From Opitutia bacterium (GTDB lineage: Bacteria > Verrucomicrobiota > Verrucomicrobiia > Opitutales > Opitutaceae): a stretch of DNA of 36,619 bases. Shown piece after piece: positions 9,035 through 16,914 of this stretch; positions within the stretch are counted from its first letter, which is position 1, and every line of letters begins with the position of its first letter. The stretch spans positions 1-36,619 of the forward strand of contig CANIJN010000019.1 in assembly GCA_947467625.1 (NCBI GenBank). Direction: 5' to 3'. Below the pieces are notes generated by a model. It was not told the origin of the DNA. It saw only the letters and a program-made list of their open reading frames with translations, and did no database searches. Both the position numbers and the translations under genes were made by a program.

Positions 9035-9625
9035 TTATTTCCGACTGGCGACCCGCACCCACTTCATCCCCGCCGCCTCCGCCGCACGCATCCCCGGCTC
9101 GGCATCTTCGAATACCAGACAATGCGTCGGCTCCACCGCTATTTTTTTCGCCGCCAATAAAAACATGTCCGGCGCCGGCTTCCCGTGCACCACATCGTCA
9201 GCCGACACCACCACCGGAAAAAGCGCAGCCAGCCCCTTCAGCTCCAGCGTACGACGCACGATGTCGCGGGGGCCACCCGACGCGATCGCCACCGGATGCG
9301 TCGCCGCAACCCGCCGCGCAAACGCAACGACCGGCTCGATCAGCGCCGCCTCGTGCGTCCGCGCCGAAAACAAGACTTCCTTCTCGTGAAACACCTTCCA
9401 TGGATCGATTTTCAACCCGTAATGCGTCGCCAGCAGCTCCGCCACCCGCAAAGTCGGCACGCCACCGAACGAGTAGAACAAATCTTCACTCAATGTACCG
9501 GGCATCCCCGCCCGTCGCATCGCCTCGTCCCACGCGTAATAGTGCAACGGCATCGTGTCCACGAGCGTGCCGTCGAGGTCAAATATGTAGCCAGCAAAGT
9601 TTCCGTCCGGAATCTCCAGTTTCAT
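9035..9625 (-). CDS. HAD-superfamily phosphatase/phosphoglucomutase-like hydrolase
   Basis: 196 aa from ATG 9625 (a GTG at 9643 is an alternative start). HAD subfamily IA. Motif I is FDLDGTLVDTMPLHYYAW (nucleophile Asp and acid Asp). A small helical cap follows. Motif II lies in AIASGGPRDIVRRTL, motif III is the HGKPAPDMFLLAAKKI lysine, and motif IV is VFEDAEPGMRAAEAAGM. This YqaB/beta-phosphoglucomutase-like architecture points to a small sugar-phosphate substrate; the exact one is not determinable. It sits 112 bp upstream of hisC and 58 bp downstream of the TauE gene, possibly co-transcribed. Confidence 0.88.
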   Translation of the reverse strand: MKLEIPDGNFAGYIFDLDGTLVDTMPLHYYAWDEAMRRAGMPGTLSEDLFYSFGGVPTLRVAELLATHYGLKIDPWKVFHEKEVLFSARTHEAALIEPVVAFARRVAATHPVAIASGGPRDIVRRTLELKGLAALFPVVVSADDVVHGKPAPDMFLLAAKKIAVEPTHCLVFEDAEPGMRAAEAAGMKWVRVASRK

Positions 9626-9683
9626 GCGATCGGTCACGCTCACATCCGCCCTTCATTTTTCAACGTTCAACTGCGCCGCCCCC

Positions 9684-10397
9684 TCAGGTGATCACAAGCT
9701 TCACCGCCGCCACCAGGAGCACGAGCGCCAACGCGGGGCGCAACTGCGCAGGCCGCGCCACTCGACTGCCCCAGCGCGAACCCAGCAGGCCCCCGACGGT
9801 CGCCGCGATCACCAGCCAAGGCCACGACGCCGGCAATTGACCCAGCGATCCCACATGGCCGAGCAGACCCGCCGCTGAATTGACCAAAATAAAGGGCGCC
9901 GATACCGCCGCCGCCGTCTTCGGCTCTCCCCAACGAAAAAACAAAATCAACGGCGTCAAAAAAATCCCTCCGCCCACCCCAATTAATCCTGAAATAAATC
10001 CGATCGACGCACCCACAACGACGATCACCCACCCCGACGGCCGCCGCACTTCTGCCCCCAACGCCGCTGGAATCAAGAGCCGCCCCGCCGCAAACAAAAG
10101 CGCCGCCGCGACGAGCCAACGAAACACCTCCGCACTCAACTGCCAGCCACCACCCAGATACGCGCAGGGTGCCGCCACCACCGCAAACGGCCAAAACAAC
10201 CGCCACGCGAAATGTCCGGCGCGGACAAAAATCACCGTCCCGATCAGCGAGACCACCACATTTAGCACGAGCGCCGTCGGCTTCATCGCCGTCGGCTCGA
10301 AGCCAGCGAGCGCCATCACCGCCAGGTAGCCGGACGCCCCACCATGCCCCACCGTCGCGTAGAGCGCAGCCACCAAAAAGAAAACGCCCGCGATCAC
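9684..10397 (-). CDS. TauE/SafE-family anion permease
   Basis: 237-aa integral membrane protein starting at GTG 10397; an in-frame stop just upstream (near 10434) leaves no better start. The two halves of the family are visible: LYATVGHGGASGYLAVMAL in the first and GFISGLIGVGGGIFLTPLIL in the second, with about 7-8 hydrophobic helices in total. Members export sulfite, sulfoacetate or other small anions. The substrate is not known here. It follows arsJ with 116 bp between them, so read-through from the arsenic operon is possible, but the protein is not a known Ars transporter. Confidence 0.85.
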   Translation of the reverse strand: MIAGVFFLVAALYATVGHGGASGYLAVMALAGFEPTAMKPTALVLNVVVSLIGTVIFVRAGHFAWRLFWPFAVVAAPCAYLGGGWQLSAEVFRWLVAAALLFAAGRLLIPAALGAEVRRPSGWVIVVVGASIGFISGLIGVGGGIFLTPLILFFRWGEPKTAAAVSAPFILVNSAAGLLGHVGSLGQLPASWPWLVIAATVGGLLGSRWGSRVARPAQLRPALALVLLVAAVKLVIT

Positions 10398-10513
10398 GGC
10401 CGCCCTTTCGGCTCTAGGGGAGTTCGGTGGTGTTTATCCATCGCCTTCGTCATTGCCGCGCGCACCGAGCCGACGCAATCAAACTGAGACGCGGCCAACC
10501 CAACACCGGCGCG

Positions 10514-11761
10514 TCACTCGCTGCCGCCAAGCTCCACTCCACCCGCCGCCAGTTTTTCCGGATGCGCCGCCTGCCGCGGCAACGCCAGCGCGATCACCGC
10601 TGCTGCCAGCCCAAACCCAAACGTGCCCCAAAGACATCCCTCCAGCCCGCCCCACTGAAAAAGCGCGCCCGACAACAGGCATCCCGCCAGCCGCCCACCC
10701 GCATTCGCCATGTAATAAAAGCCGACGTTTAACGCCACGTTGTCGCCGTCCGTGTAATCGAGAATCAGATAGGAATGAACCGCCGAGTTCAGCGCAAACA
10801 CCGCGCCAAACACCGCGAGCCCACTGACGATCACCACGCCCGCCGGCGCCCCCGCCGCCAGCGCCAGCGGCACCGCCGCCGCCACACCCGCAAGGCCGAA
10901 GGCCAAACCCGCCGCCATCCCGCCCGCCGGCACTCGCCCGCGAAACACCAGCGGCGCGGCCGATTGTACCAGGCCGTAACCAATCACCCAGCACGCCATG
11001 AACGCCCCCACCCGCGCCCCGCTCCACCCGAGCGACGCGCTCAAGAACACCGGCACACCCACCACGAACCAAATGTCCCGCGCTCCAAAGAGAAAAAACC
11101 GCGCCGCCGACAGTACGTTCACCGCCCGCGTCTTCGCAAACAGGTCCCCCCAGCCCGCCTTCTGCTTCGCCGTACCCATCGCCCCCGGCAACATCACCGA
11201 CGCCGCGATCAGCACCGCCAGCAACGCCCCGGCCATCACGACCAGCGCCCCCGCAAACCCCGCCGCACCCAGCAAAAACCCGCCGAGAAAAAAGCCGCAG
11301 CCTTTCAACGCGTTCTTCGATCCCGTGAGCAGCGCCACCCACCGGAACAGCGCCCCTCGCCCCTCGTCGCCCGTCGGCACCAGTACCTTGATCGCACTCT
11401 TCGCACTCATCTTCGTAAGGTCTTTCGCGATACCCGACAGCGCCTGCGCCGCCATGACGTAGCTCACCGCCATACCTGCGGCCCACGCCGGATTGAGCAA
11501 CGCCAGCATCCCCAGCGCTCCCACCTGCAATGCCAACCCCGCGAGCAACGTCACCCGTAGCCCCAGCCGACTCGCCAGCCACCCGCCGAACAGATTGGTG
11601 ACGATCCCGAAAAACTCATAAAACAAAAACAACATCGCCAGCCGCACCGGCGGGTACCCGAGCTGCGCGAAGTGCAATAACACGAGCATGCGCAGCGCCC
11701 CGTCCGTCAGCGTGAACCCCCAATAAGCCGCCGTGACCACGATGTAATTCCTCAGATTCAC
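10514..11761 (-). CDS. arsJ: ArsJ organoarsenical efflux MFS transporter
   Basis: 415-aa major facilitator protein with about 12 hydrophobic helices, starting at GTG 11761. It begins NLRNYIVVTAAYWGFTLTDGALRMLVLLHF, which is distinctive of ArsJ. The inner loop AIKDL-like region (ALSGIAKDLTKMSAKSAIK) is also characteristic. ArsJ exports 1-arseno-3-phosphoglycerate, the unstable product made when GAPDH uses arsenate in place of phosphate; once outside, it hydrolyses to arsenate. The GAPDH and arsR genes lie immediately upstream on the same strand, which strongly supports the assignment. Family function comes from characterised arsR-gapdh-arsJ operons; activity here is inferred. Confidence 0.93.
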   Translation of the reverse strand: MNLRNYIVVTAAYWGFTLTDGALRMLVLLHFAQLGYPPVRLAMLFLFYEFFGIVTNLFGGWLASRLGLRVTLLAGLALQVGALGMLALLNPAWAAGMAVSYVMAAQALSGIAKDLTKMSAKSAIKVLVPTGDEGRGALFRWVALLTGSKNALKGCGFFLGGFLLGAAGFAGALVVMAGALLAVLIAASVMLPGAMGTAKQKAGWGDLFAKTRAVNVLSAARFFLFGARDIWFVVGVPVFLSASLGWSGARVGAFMACWVIGYGLVQSAAPLVFRGRVPAGGMAAGLAFGLAGVAAAVPLALAAGAPAGVVIVSGLAVFGAVFALNSAVHSYLILDYTDGDNVALNVGFYYMANAGGRLAGCLLSGALFQWGGLEGCLWGTFGFGLAAAVIALALPRQAAHPEKLAAGGVELGGSE

Positions 11762-11850
11762 GTCAGGTCATTTCCCTTCTTCTCCGCCGGGCGCCGCGAG
11801 CGTGCGCGCGGGGCGTGCGCCCCGCCAACCCGTGAATTCGCCTCCTCCGT

Positions 11851-12876
11851 TCACAACGAAACCGCCACCTTTCGCGTCAACTCCGCCATCCGGTTCGAAT
11901 AACCCCACTCGTTGTCATACCATGCGTAAATTTTCACCATGCGCTGATTTACCACCATCGTCGAAAGCGCGTCGATAATCGCCGACCGCGGGTCTCCCTT
12001 GTAGTCCACCGAAACCAACGGCCGCGTCTCGAAACCTAAAATCCCTTTCAACGGCCCGCGCTCGCTCGCCGCCTTCAGCAACGCGTTAACCTCTTCGACA
12101 GTCGTGGCTCGCTTCATCTGGAAAACACAGTCCGTCAGCGAGCCCGTCAGCAACGGCACGCGCACCGCGTGGCCGTTCAACTTCCCGAGCAGCTCCGGAT
12201 AAATCATCCCGATGGCCGTCGCGCTCCCCGTCGTCGTCGGGATCAGCGACATCCCCGCCGCCCGCGCCCGTCGCAAATCCGAGTGCGGCGCGTCGACGAG
12301 CGTCTGCGTGTTCGTCACATCGTGCAGCGTCGTGATCGCCCCATGCTCGATGCCAATTCCCTCGTGCATCACTTTGACGACCGGCGCGAGACAGTTGGTC
12401 GTGCAGGACGCGTTAGTGAGCAACCGGTGCTTCGCCGGTTCGTAGAGCCCGTCATTCACACCCATCACGATATTGAGCGCATCACCCTTCACGGGCGCCG
12501 CCACGATCACTTTTTTCACACCACGCTCGAAATACACCGCGAGGTCCGCCGGCGTACGAAATTTCCCGCTACACTCGAGCACGATCTCCACGCCGTGCCC
12601 CGCCCAATCCACGTCGCCCGGCTGGCGGTGCCCAGTAAAAGCGATGCTCGCCGCACCCACCCGGATCAAATCGTTCCCGCCGACCCGTTCGGGCACCGCC
12701 TCCTGGGCCCACCGCCCCTGCACGGAATCAAAATTGAGCAAATGCGCCGCGCACGCCGCGCCGCCGACGGGGTCGTTGATCAGCGCCACCTCAAACTCCG
12801 GCCAGCCCCACGCTGCCCGCAGCGTCAGCCGCCCAATTCGTCCAAACCCATTGATACCTATTTTCGTTTTCTTCAT
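11851..12876 (-). CDS. gapdh: ArsJ-associated glyceraldehyde-3-phosphate dehydrogenase
   Basis: NAD-dependent GAPDH of 341 aa from ATG 12876. In an ars context it converts glyceraldehyde-3-phosphate plus arsenate to 1-arseno-3-phosphoglycerate for export by ArsJ. The Rossmann N-terminus is [13 protein letters not shown]. The active-site cysteine is about residue 158 in NASCTTNC, and the partner histidine is in [14 protein letters not shown]. That last segment is HAYTNDQ-like in glycolytic GAPDHs, and the difference marks the ars-linked branch. A C-terminal [12 protein letters not shown] closes the catalytic domain. It sits 34 bp after arsR and 89 bp before arsJ. Upstream in-frame codons to 12951 overlap the arsR end and are not conserved. 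Confidence 0.94.
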   Translation of the reverse strand: MKKTKIGINGFGRIGRLTLRAAWGWPEFEVALINDPVGGAACAAHLLNFDSVQGRWAQEAVPERVGGNDLIRVGAASIAFTGHRQPGDVDWAGHGVEIVLECSGKFRTPADLAVYFERGVKKVIVAAPVKGDALNIVMGVNDGLYEPAKHRLLTNASCTTNCLAPVVKVMHEGIGIEHGAITTLHDVTNTQTLVDAPHSDLRRARAAGMSLIPTTTGSATAIGMIYPELLGKLNGHAVRVPLLTGSLTDCVFQMKRATTVEEVNALLKAASERGPLKGILGFETRPLVSVDYKGDPRSAIIDALSTMVVNQRMVKIYAWYDNEWGYSNRMAELTRKVAVSL

Positions 12877-12910
12877 GGTAAAATATTTCCGCGTCGCCGT
12901 CCCGCGCCCC

Positions 12911-13291
12911 TCACCCACACCGGCACTGCCCCGGTGCCTTTCTCGGATCACCCGCCCGTACCCAAGCGCACGACGGCTCGATCTTCTTCAAGCGCGCGAG
13001 ATCGCGCTTGAACACCGGAATGCTCTGCGCGCACTCCTGCAAACACGCCAGATTCGCCTCCAATTCCCGCGACCGCTTCGCCGCCAACCCGTAAATCACC
13101 CAATTTCCCTGCCGCTCGCTCGCGACCAACCCTCGCGCGCGGAGGTAGGCGAGATGCTTCGAGATTTTCACCTGCGGTTCGCCGAGAACATCCTGGAAGT
13201 GGCACACGCACACCGGCCCCTGCGCGAGCACGTTGAGCAGTCGCAACCGCGTCGGGTCGCACAAGCACTCGTAAATTTCTACCAGCTCCAT
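12911..13291 (-). CDS. arsR: ArsR-family metalloregulatory repressor
   Basis: 126-aa winged-helix repressor, ATG 13291, likely controlling the arsR-gapdh-arsJ operon and released by trivalent arsenic or antimony. The DNA-binding helix-turn-helix is visible ([14 protein letters not shown], then [19 protein letters not shown]). The metal site probably uses the Cys pair in PVCVCHFQ (about residues 28 and 30), resembling the ELCVCDL site of classical ArsR proteins. Extra Cys pairs are C9/C11 and the C-terminal QCRCG. An ATG at 13303 falls inside the palindromic operator and is rejected as the start. The promoter and operator directly upstream are listed separately. Confidence 0.93.
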   Translation of the reverse strand: MELVEIYECLCDPTRLRLLNVLAQGPVCVCHFQDVLGEPQVKISKHLAYLRARGLVASERQGNWVIYGLAAKRSRELEANLACLQECAQSIPVFKRDLARLKKIEPSCAWVRAGDPRKAPGQCRCG

Positions 13292-13298
13292 GGCTGAA

Positions 13299-13328
13299 AT
13301 CATATTCCTATCACGGAATATGCTTCAA
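13299..13328 (-). promoter_or_regulatory. arsR promoter with ArsR operator between -35 and -10
   Basis: Read on the minus strand: TTGAAG (13328-13323) as the -35 box, an 18-bp spacer and TATGAT (13304-13299) as the -10 box. The spacer and -10 contain the perfect inverted repeat CATATTCC-N6-GGAATATG (13301-13322), a good ArsR operator candidate. A repressor bound here would block polymerase directly. The -10 box ends only 7 nt before the arsR ATG, so the transcript would be leaderless or nearly so. The boxes are read by eye. Confidence 0.75.
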
Positions 13329-13482
13329 GCCTTAATTGCCCGCGTCACCCCGTCGCGACCAAATTCCCCCAGCGCCGGTGCGTACGTCTCATGGGGTCAC
13401 AGCAGAAGCTCAGCCGGCTTGGATGTAGCCACTTGCTGGTCACCGGCGACGAATTTTCGGCCGCCAGCCTCCAGGTACGAAC

Positions 13483-13513
13483 AAGGCGCGCATCGCTGCG
13501 CGCCTTTTATTTT
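13483..13513 (+). terminator. Rho-independent terminator (plus orientation)
   Basis: A perfect 10-bp stem aaggcgcgca/tgcgcgcctt (13483-13492 and 13497-13506) with a 4-nt loop is followed by ttatttt on the plus strand. The U-tract orientation fits transcription from the arsR side towards the helicase gene, yet no plus-strand gene precedes it. It may also serve bidirectionally as the end of the minus-strand helicase gene, whose stop is at 13550. Confidence 0.7.
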
Positions 13514-13549
13514 GGCCGGCCCAGCCGGTCCCGACCACCGCCGCACTCC

Positions 13550-15217
13550 TTAACGACGCACTCCGCGGTGCAGTCGGCTCACTGGCTTCGCGGCAGCCGC
13601 CACGGTGTCGGCCAAGGCCTTCTCATCGAAGAGCGCCGAATAGATGTAAGGGAATCCTTCAATTTTCTTCCGCTCCACCGTCACGCCCATGTAACGCTCG
13701 ATCGAACGCGCGTCGCGCACATCATCCTCAGTCACGAGCGTAAACGCATCCCCCGTGTTCTGGGCGCGCCCGGTGCGGCCGATGCGGTGGACGTAATCCT
13801 CGGCATTCTCCGGAACGTCGTAGTTGATTACGTGTGACACCCCCGCGATGTCGAGACCGCGCGCCGCAATGTCCGTCGCCACCAGGACTTCAAACTTGCC
13901 GCTCTTGAAACCATCCAGCGCTTCAATGCGCTCGCGTTGGCTCCGGTCGGAATGCATCACCCCGACGGTGTGCCCCTTGCTTTCGAGGCGATGCGCGATG
14001 CGATCTGCCCCCATCCGAGTGCGCGAAAAAATTAAGACGCTCTTGAAATCCGTCTGGTCCAACAGCAGCTGCAGCAAGTCGAATTTCTGCGAAGCCACGA
14101 CCGGATAAAACGCATGTGACACCGTCTCCGCCGGCGACCGCTGGCGACCGATCTCCACCTTCAAGGGATTGTTCAGCGCCCAGCCCGCGAGTTGCTCCAA
14201 TTCCGGCGGCAACGTGGCGGTGAAAAACAACGTTTGCCGGTTCTTCGGACATTTTTGCACGATGCGCTTCACGTCGGGCAGAAAGCCCATATCCAACATC
14301 CGGTCCACTTCGTCGAGGACGAGAATGTCCACGTCGGCCAGCGACACGTTGCCTTGTTCCATGTGGTCGAGGAGCCGACCCGGCGTCGCCGCCAGAATAT
14401 CCATCCCGCTCTTCAGGTCTTCCAACTGCTTCCCATAACCGACGCCGCCATACACGATCGTCACGCGGAGATCAGTGAACTTGGAAAATTTCTGAAACGC
14501 CTCTTCCACCTGCAGCGCCAGCTCGCGCGTCGGCTCAAGAATCAGGCAGCGCAACTTTCCGTGCGTACCGAGGCGTTGGATAATCGGTAGCGCAAACGCC
14601 GCGGTCTTGCCCGTACCCGTCTGCGCCGAACCGATGACATCCCCACCCTTCAGCACCACCGGAATCGCCTGCGCCTGAATCGGCGTCGGCGCCACATAGC
14701 CCATCTCTTGCACGCCGAACGCCAGCGCATCCGACAAGCCCAACGCCGTAAAAGCCGTATCCATCTTGGGCACATTCACCGGCACCGCCGGCTTGATCGC
14801 GGTCGTGCGCGGATGGTCAAACGTCTTGTCAATGACCGGACGTTCACGCTCGCCCCGCGCCCCACCGCGCGCGGCACCGCCACCCCCACGTGAAGGAAAA
14901 TCACGACCGCCGCGATCCTCGCTCCGGGAGCCATAGTCATCCCGGCGGGGACGCGCCTCGCGCCCGTCGCCAGCACCGGCTGCGCGTGGCTCGCGGTACG
15001 GTTCGTCACGCGGATCGCGCGGCTGGCCACGATATTTGTCGTACGGCCGCCCATCGTGGCTTGGCCCGCCACCCCGTTCGGGGCGCGACTCCCCGCGCGA
15101 CGTGACGGCGGAGGGCTTCGCAAGGGAAACAGGTTTTGCCGCTTCGGTTTGAGCCGGCTTTTTGGCACGCGACGGCGAGATTTTCTCGCGCAGCTTCGCA
15201 AATAATTTCTTCAGCAT
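13550..15217 (-). CDS. DEAD-box family ATP-dependent RNA helicase (motif II = DEVD)
   Basis: 555 aa from ATG 15217. RNA-duplex unwinding enzyme of the RhlE/CsdA type, acting in ribosome assembly, RNA decay or cold adaptation. Residues about 13-130 form a disordered, Arg/Gly/Asp-rich extension with RGG-like stretches. The helicase core then shows the Q motif (PTPIQAQAIP), motif I AQTGTGKT (about 198-205), PTRELALQ, ATPGRLLDH, motif II LDEVDRMLDMGF (about 301), motif III TATLPPE (SAT in most members), IFSRTRMGA, and the motif V/VI region (VATDIAARGLDIAGV, HRIGRTGRA). The DEVD and TAT variants are unusual but conservative. A 338-bp gene-free leader region lies upstream. Confidence 0.92.
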   Translation of the reverse strand: MLKKLFAKLREKISPSRAKKPAQTEAAKPVSLAKPSAVTSRGESRPERGGGPSHDGRPYDKYRGQPRDPRDEPYREPRAAGAGDGREARPRRDDYGSRSEDRGGRDFPSRGGGGAARGGARGERERPVIDKTFDHPRTTAIKPAVPVNVPKMDTAFTALGLSDALAFGVQEMGYVAPTPIQAQAIPVVLKGGDVIGSAQTGTGKTAAFALPIIQRLGTHGKLRCLILEPTRELALQVEEAFQKFSKFTDLRVTIVYGGVGYGKQLEDLKSGMDILAATPGRLLDHMEQGNVSLADVDILVLDEVDRMLDMGFLPDVKRIVQKCPKNRQTLFFTATLPPELEQLAGWALNNPLKVEIGRQRSPAETVSHAFYPVVASQKFDLLQLLLDQTDFKSVLIFSRTRMGADRIAHRLESKGHTVGVMHSDRSQRERIEALDGFKSGKFEVLVATDIAARGLDIAGVSHVINYDVPENAEDYVHRIGRTGRAQNTGDAFTLVTEDDVRDARSIERYMGVTVERKKIEGFPYIYSALFDEKALADTVAAAAKPVSRLHRGVRR

Positions 15218-15555
15218 GAGCAGGTGTTGGAGTTCCCAGATTCTGTGAACCCTCCGGCATTGCAACTCCGGATATGCCCCGACCGCGCCGACCGACACCG
15301 TTCCATCTTCGGCGAGATTAAGTGCGACGCTTAGAACCTAACATGATGGTAGAATTTAAGTTTACGTTAATCACGAACGGGGAACTCCCGCTTCGCCATC
15401 AGGGGCGACACCCATCCCGTCGTTATCCGCTGCACGCTATCCGCCTGGGTGAAAAGCGTGTGGCTAGAACGCTCCGCTCGCAACGCGCGACGAACCACCG
15501 ACGACCAATCACCGGCCCGCGAGCCTCGTTTCCTACCAGTCGTGTCCTTCGGCGC
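15218..15555. other. Gene-free leader/intergenic region upstream of the helicase
   Basis: No coding region is supported here. The stretch around 15335-15375 is clearly AT-richer than its surroundings and lies 120-160 bp upstream of the helicase start, so a minus-strand promoter and a long 5' untranslated leader are plausible, as in cold-inducible helicase genes. I could not identify convincing -35/-10 boxes. Confidence 0.4.
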
Positions 15556-15990
15556 TCAGACCCGGTCTGACTTTTTTGGCGCGTGCCGCAGCACGCTCTC
15601 GATCCGCCAGACCCCGTCGCGTTCTTTCAAGAGTCCGTAGTCGTAATCCGCGCGCTCCTCCTTGGAAAAAACCTGCACGCGCACCGTCGCGCGCGCACCA
15701 TCATCGCGCACGAGCCCACACTCCGCGCGCGTGTTCGCCCAAATCTCCGGATAATTATTTTCCACGATTTGGAGGAACTGACGCGCCGGACGCTGCGCCC
15801 GCAAGGGCGCCGCCGCAAACGCATAGGCCTTCTGCGTCTCGCCCGCACGAAACGCAGCGAGCTGCCCCTCAATCACCGCCACGACTTCCTTGCGTAACTC
15901 CGGTTTGCTCGCGCGCATGCCACCGTCGGCCCCGCGCACAAGAGCCAGCCCGAGTAACACGAGCGTCATTCGTATCAGCCATCGCTTCAT
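15556..15990 (-). CDS. Secreted DUF4864 protein
   Basis: 144 aa from ATG 15990 with a signal peptide (KRWLIRMTLVLLGLALVRGADGG, cut near residue 21-24). The mature part begins with a helix ending VVAVIEGQLAAFRAGETQKAYAFAA, the recognisable start of DUF4864 domains. It continues FLQIVENNYPEIWANTRAECGL and ends in a beta-rich part (YDYGLLKERDGVWRIESVLR). The fold resembles NTF2-like/SnoaL cone proteins; the function is unknown. It lies 48 bp from the stop of the next minus-strand gene upstream, so the two may be co-transcribed. Confidence 0.8.
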   Translation of the reverse strand: MKRWLIRMTLVLLGLALVRGADGGMRASKPELRKEVVAVIEGQLAAFRAGETQKAYAFAAAPLRAQRPARQFLQIVENNYPEIWANTRAECGLVRDDGARATVRVQVFSKEERADYDYGLLKERDGVWRIESVLRHAPKKSDRV

Positions 15991-16038
15991 CGCGTGACCC
16001 TGCCACGTCTCGGCACGAGTGCAACCCAGCTTCCCACC

Positions 16039-16611
16039 TCACGCGCGCGCCCGCGCATGCAGCCACCCACGCAGCGCGCGAAAATCCTCCGGCAAAAATA
16101 CGCCGCAGTTTTCCTCCAATATTCCCACCCCACCGCGCCAATCCCGTTTCAATAATTCACTGTGGCCTGCAGGCGTGAGCGCTACCCAATGCGGGCAATC
16201 CACACAATGCGTCCCGCTCACCCGCTGCCGCACGCGTGCCAACTCCTGCCGCTTACACGACCCGTCCTTCGCCGCCTCGCGAAACGAATCCCGGCACACC
16301 GTGAATTCCGGATAAAAACACGTCTTCACGAGCTGCGTCACCGTCTTCGCCAGCAAATCATCGTTCGCTCCCGCGAGGACCCGGGCCACGAGCGGCGTGC
16401 ACACCTCCTCGCTCATCCCGCCCGATAAACCGCACTCGCCTTCCCGCAACGCCCGCGGCAGCCCGCGCTCCCGCACGAGCGCCCACAGGCGCCCGCTCAC
16501 CGCCTCAGCCTCCGCCACCGCCAGCTCCGCACGCCCATTCTGCACGAAAAAGCGCTGCAGCACCGCCGTCACCAACCGGGAAAATTCCGTCGCTACCGCG
16601 TCATCGTTCAT
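16039..16611 (-). CDS. Cysteine-rich protein of unknown function
   Basis: 190 aa from ATG 16611; an upstream in-frame start at 16797 would read through a palindromic repeat and is unlikely. I do not recognise the family. There is no signal peptide or membrane helix. The N-terminal half is helical (EFSRLVTAVLQRFFVQNGRAEL). Eight cysteines occur at about residues 60, 71, 98, 106, 119, 136, 139 and 169, including an HCVDCPHW motif. This suggests a metal site (zinc or iron-sulfur) and a cytoplasmic protein. It is followed by the DUF4864 gene on the same strand. Confidence 0.7.
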   Translation of the reverse strand: MNDDAVATEFSRLVTAVLQRFFVQNGRAELAVAEAEAVSGRLWALVRERGLPRALREGECGLSGGMSEEVCTPLVARVLAGANDDLLAKTVTQLVKTCFYPEFTVCRDSFREAAKDGSCKRQELARVRQRVSGTHCVDCPHWVALTPAGHSELLKRDWRGGVGILEENCGVFLPEDFRALRGWLHARARA

Positions 16612-16674
16612 CGCCCGCACGTCGCCTGATCCCCACGCCCAAGTCAACGCCACCGTCACCCCGACCCTCACTCC

Positions 16675-16700
16675 GTCGCCCGCCTCGTGAGAGGCGGGAC
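16675..16700 (+). repeat. REP-like palindrome, copy 1
   Basis: A 26-bp element with a perfect 8-bp stem CCCGCCTC/GAGGCGGG and a 4-nt loop GTGA, flanked by GTNG- and -AC. Two further copies occur at 27133-27158 (inverted) and 27180-27205. It lies in the 303-bp gap between the divergent genes at 16611 and 16915; the rest of that gap shows no gene. Confidence 0.75.
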
Positions 16701-16914
16701 AGCCACCCCACACCGATCCCCTCGCACGGAAGCCTTGGTAGCCGCGAGCGCCAGCGAGGTGTCCGCCATTAACCAGTACACACGACTCCTTGGTCATTCA
16801 CCGCAGCCACCCTCCCGTCCGCCCTCTTACAAAAATTGTCATGGTCACACTTCGAGCGTAGTGCCCACTGTGCCGCTCTCAACTTTTTCCCTCCGCTCCT
16901 TCTCCACTACTGCT

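Noticed and set aside
15557-15580. cagacccggtctg followed by acttttttgg near the DUF4864 stop
   Set aside because: The palindrome leaves a one-base loop, cannot form a stable stem in that register, and lies inside the gene's coding end.
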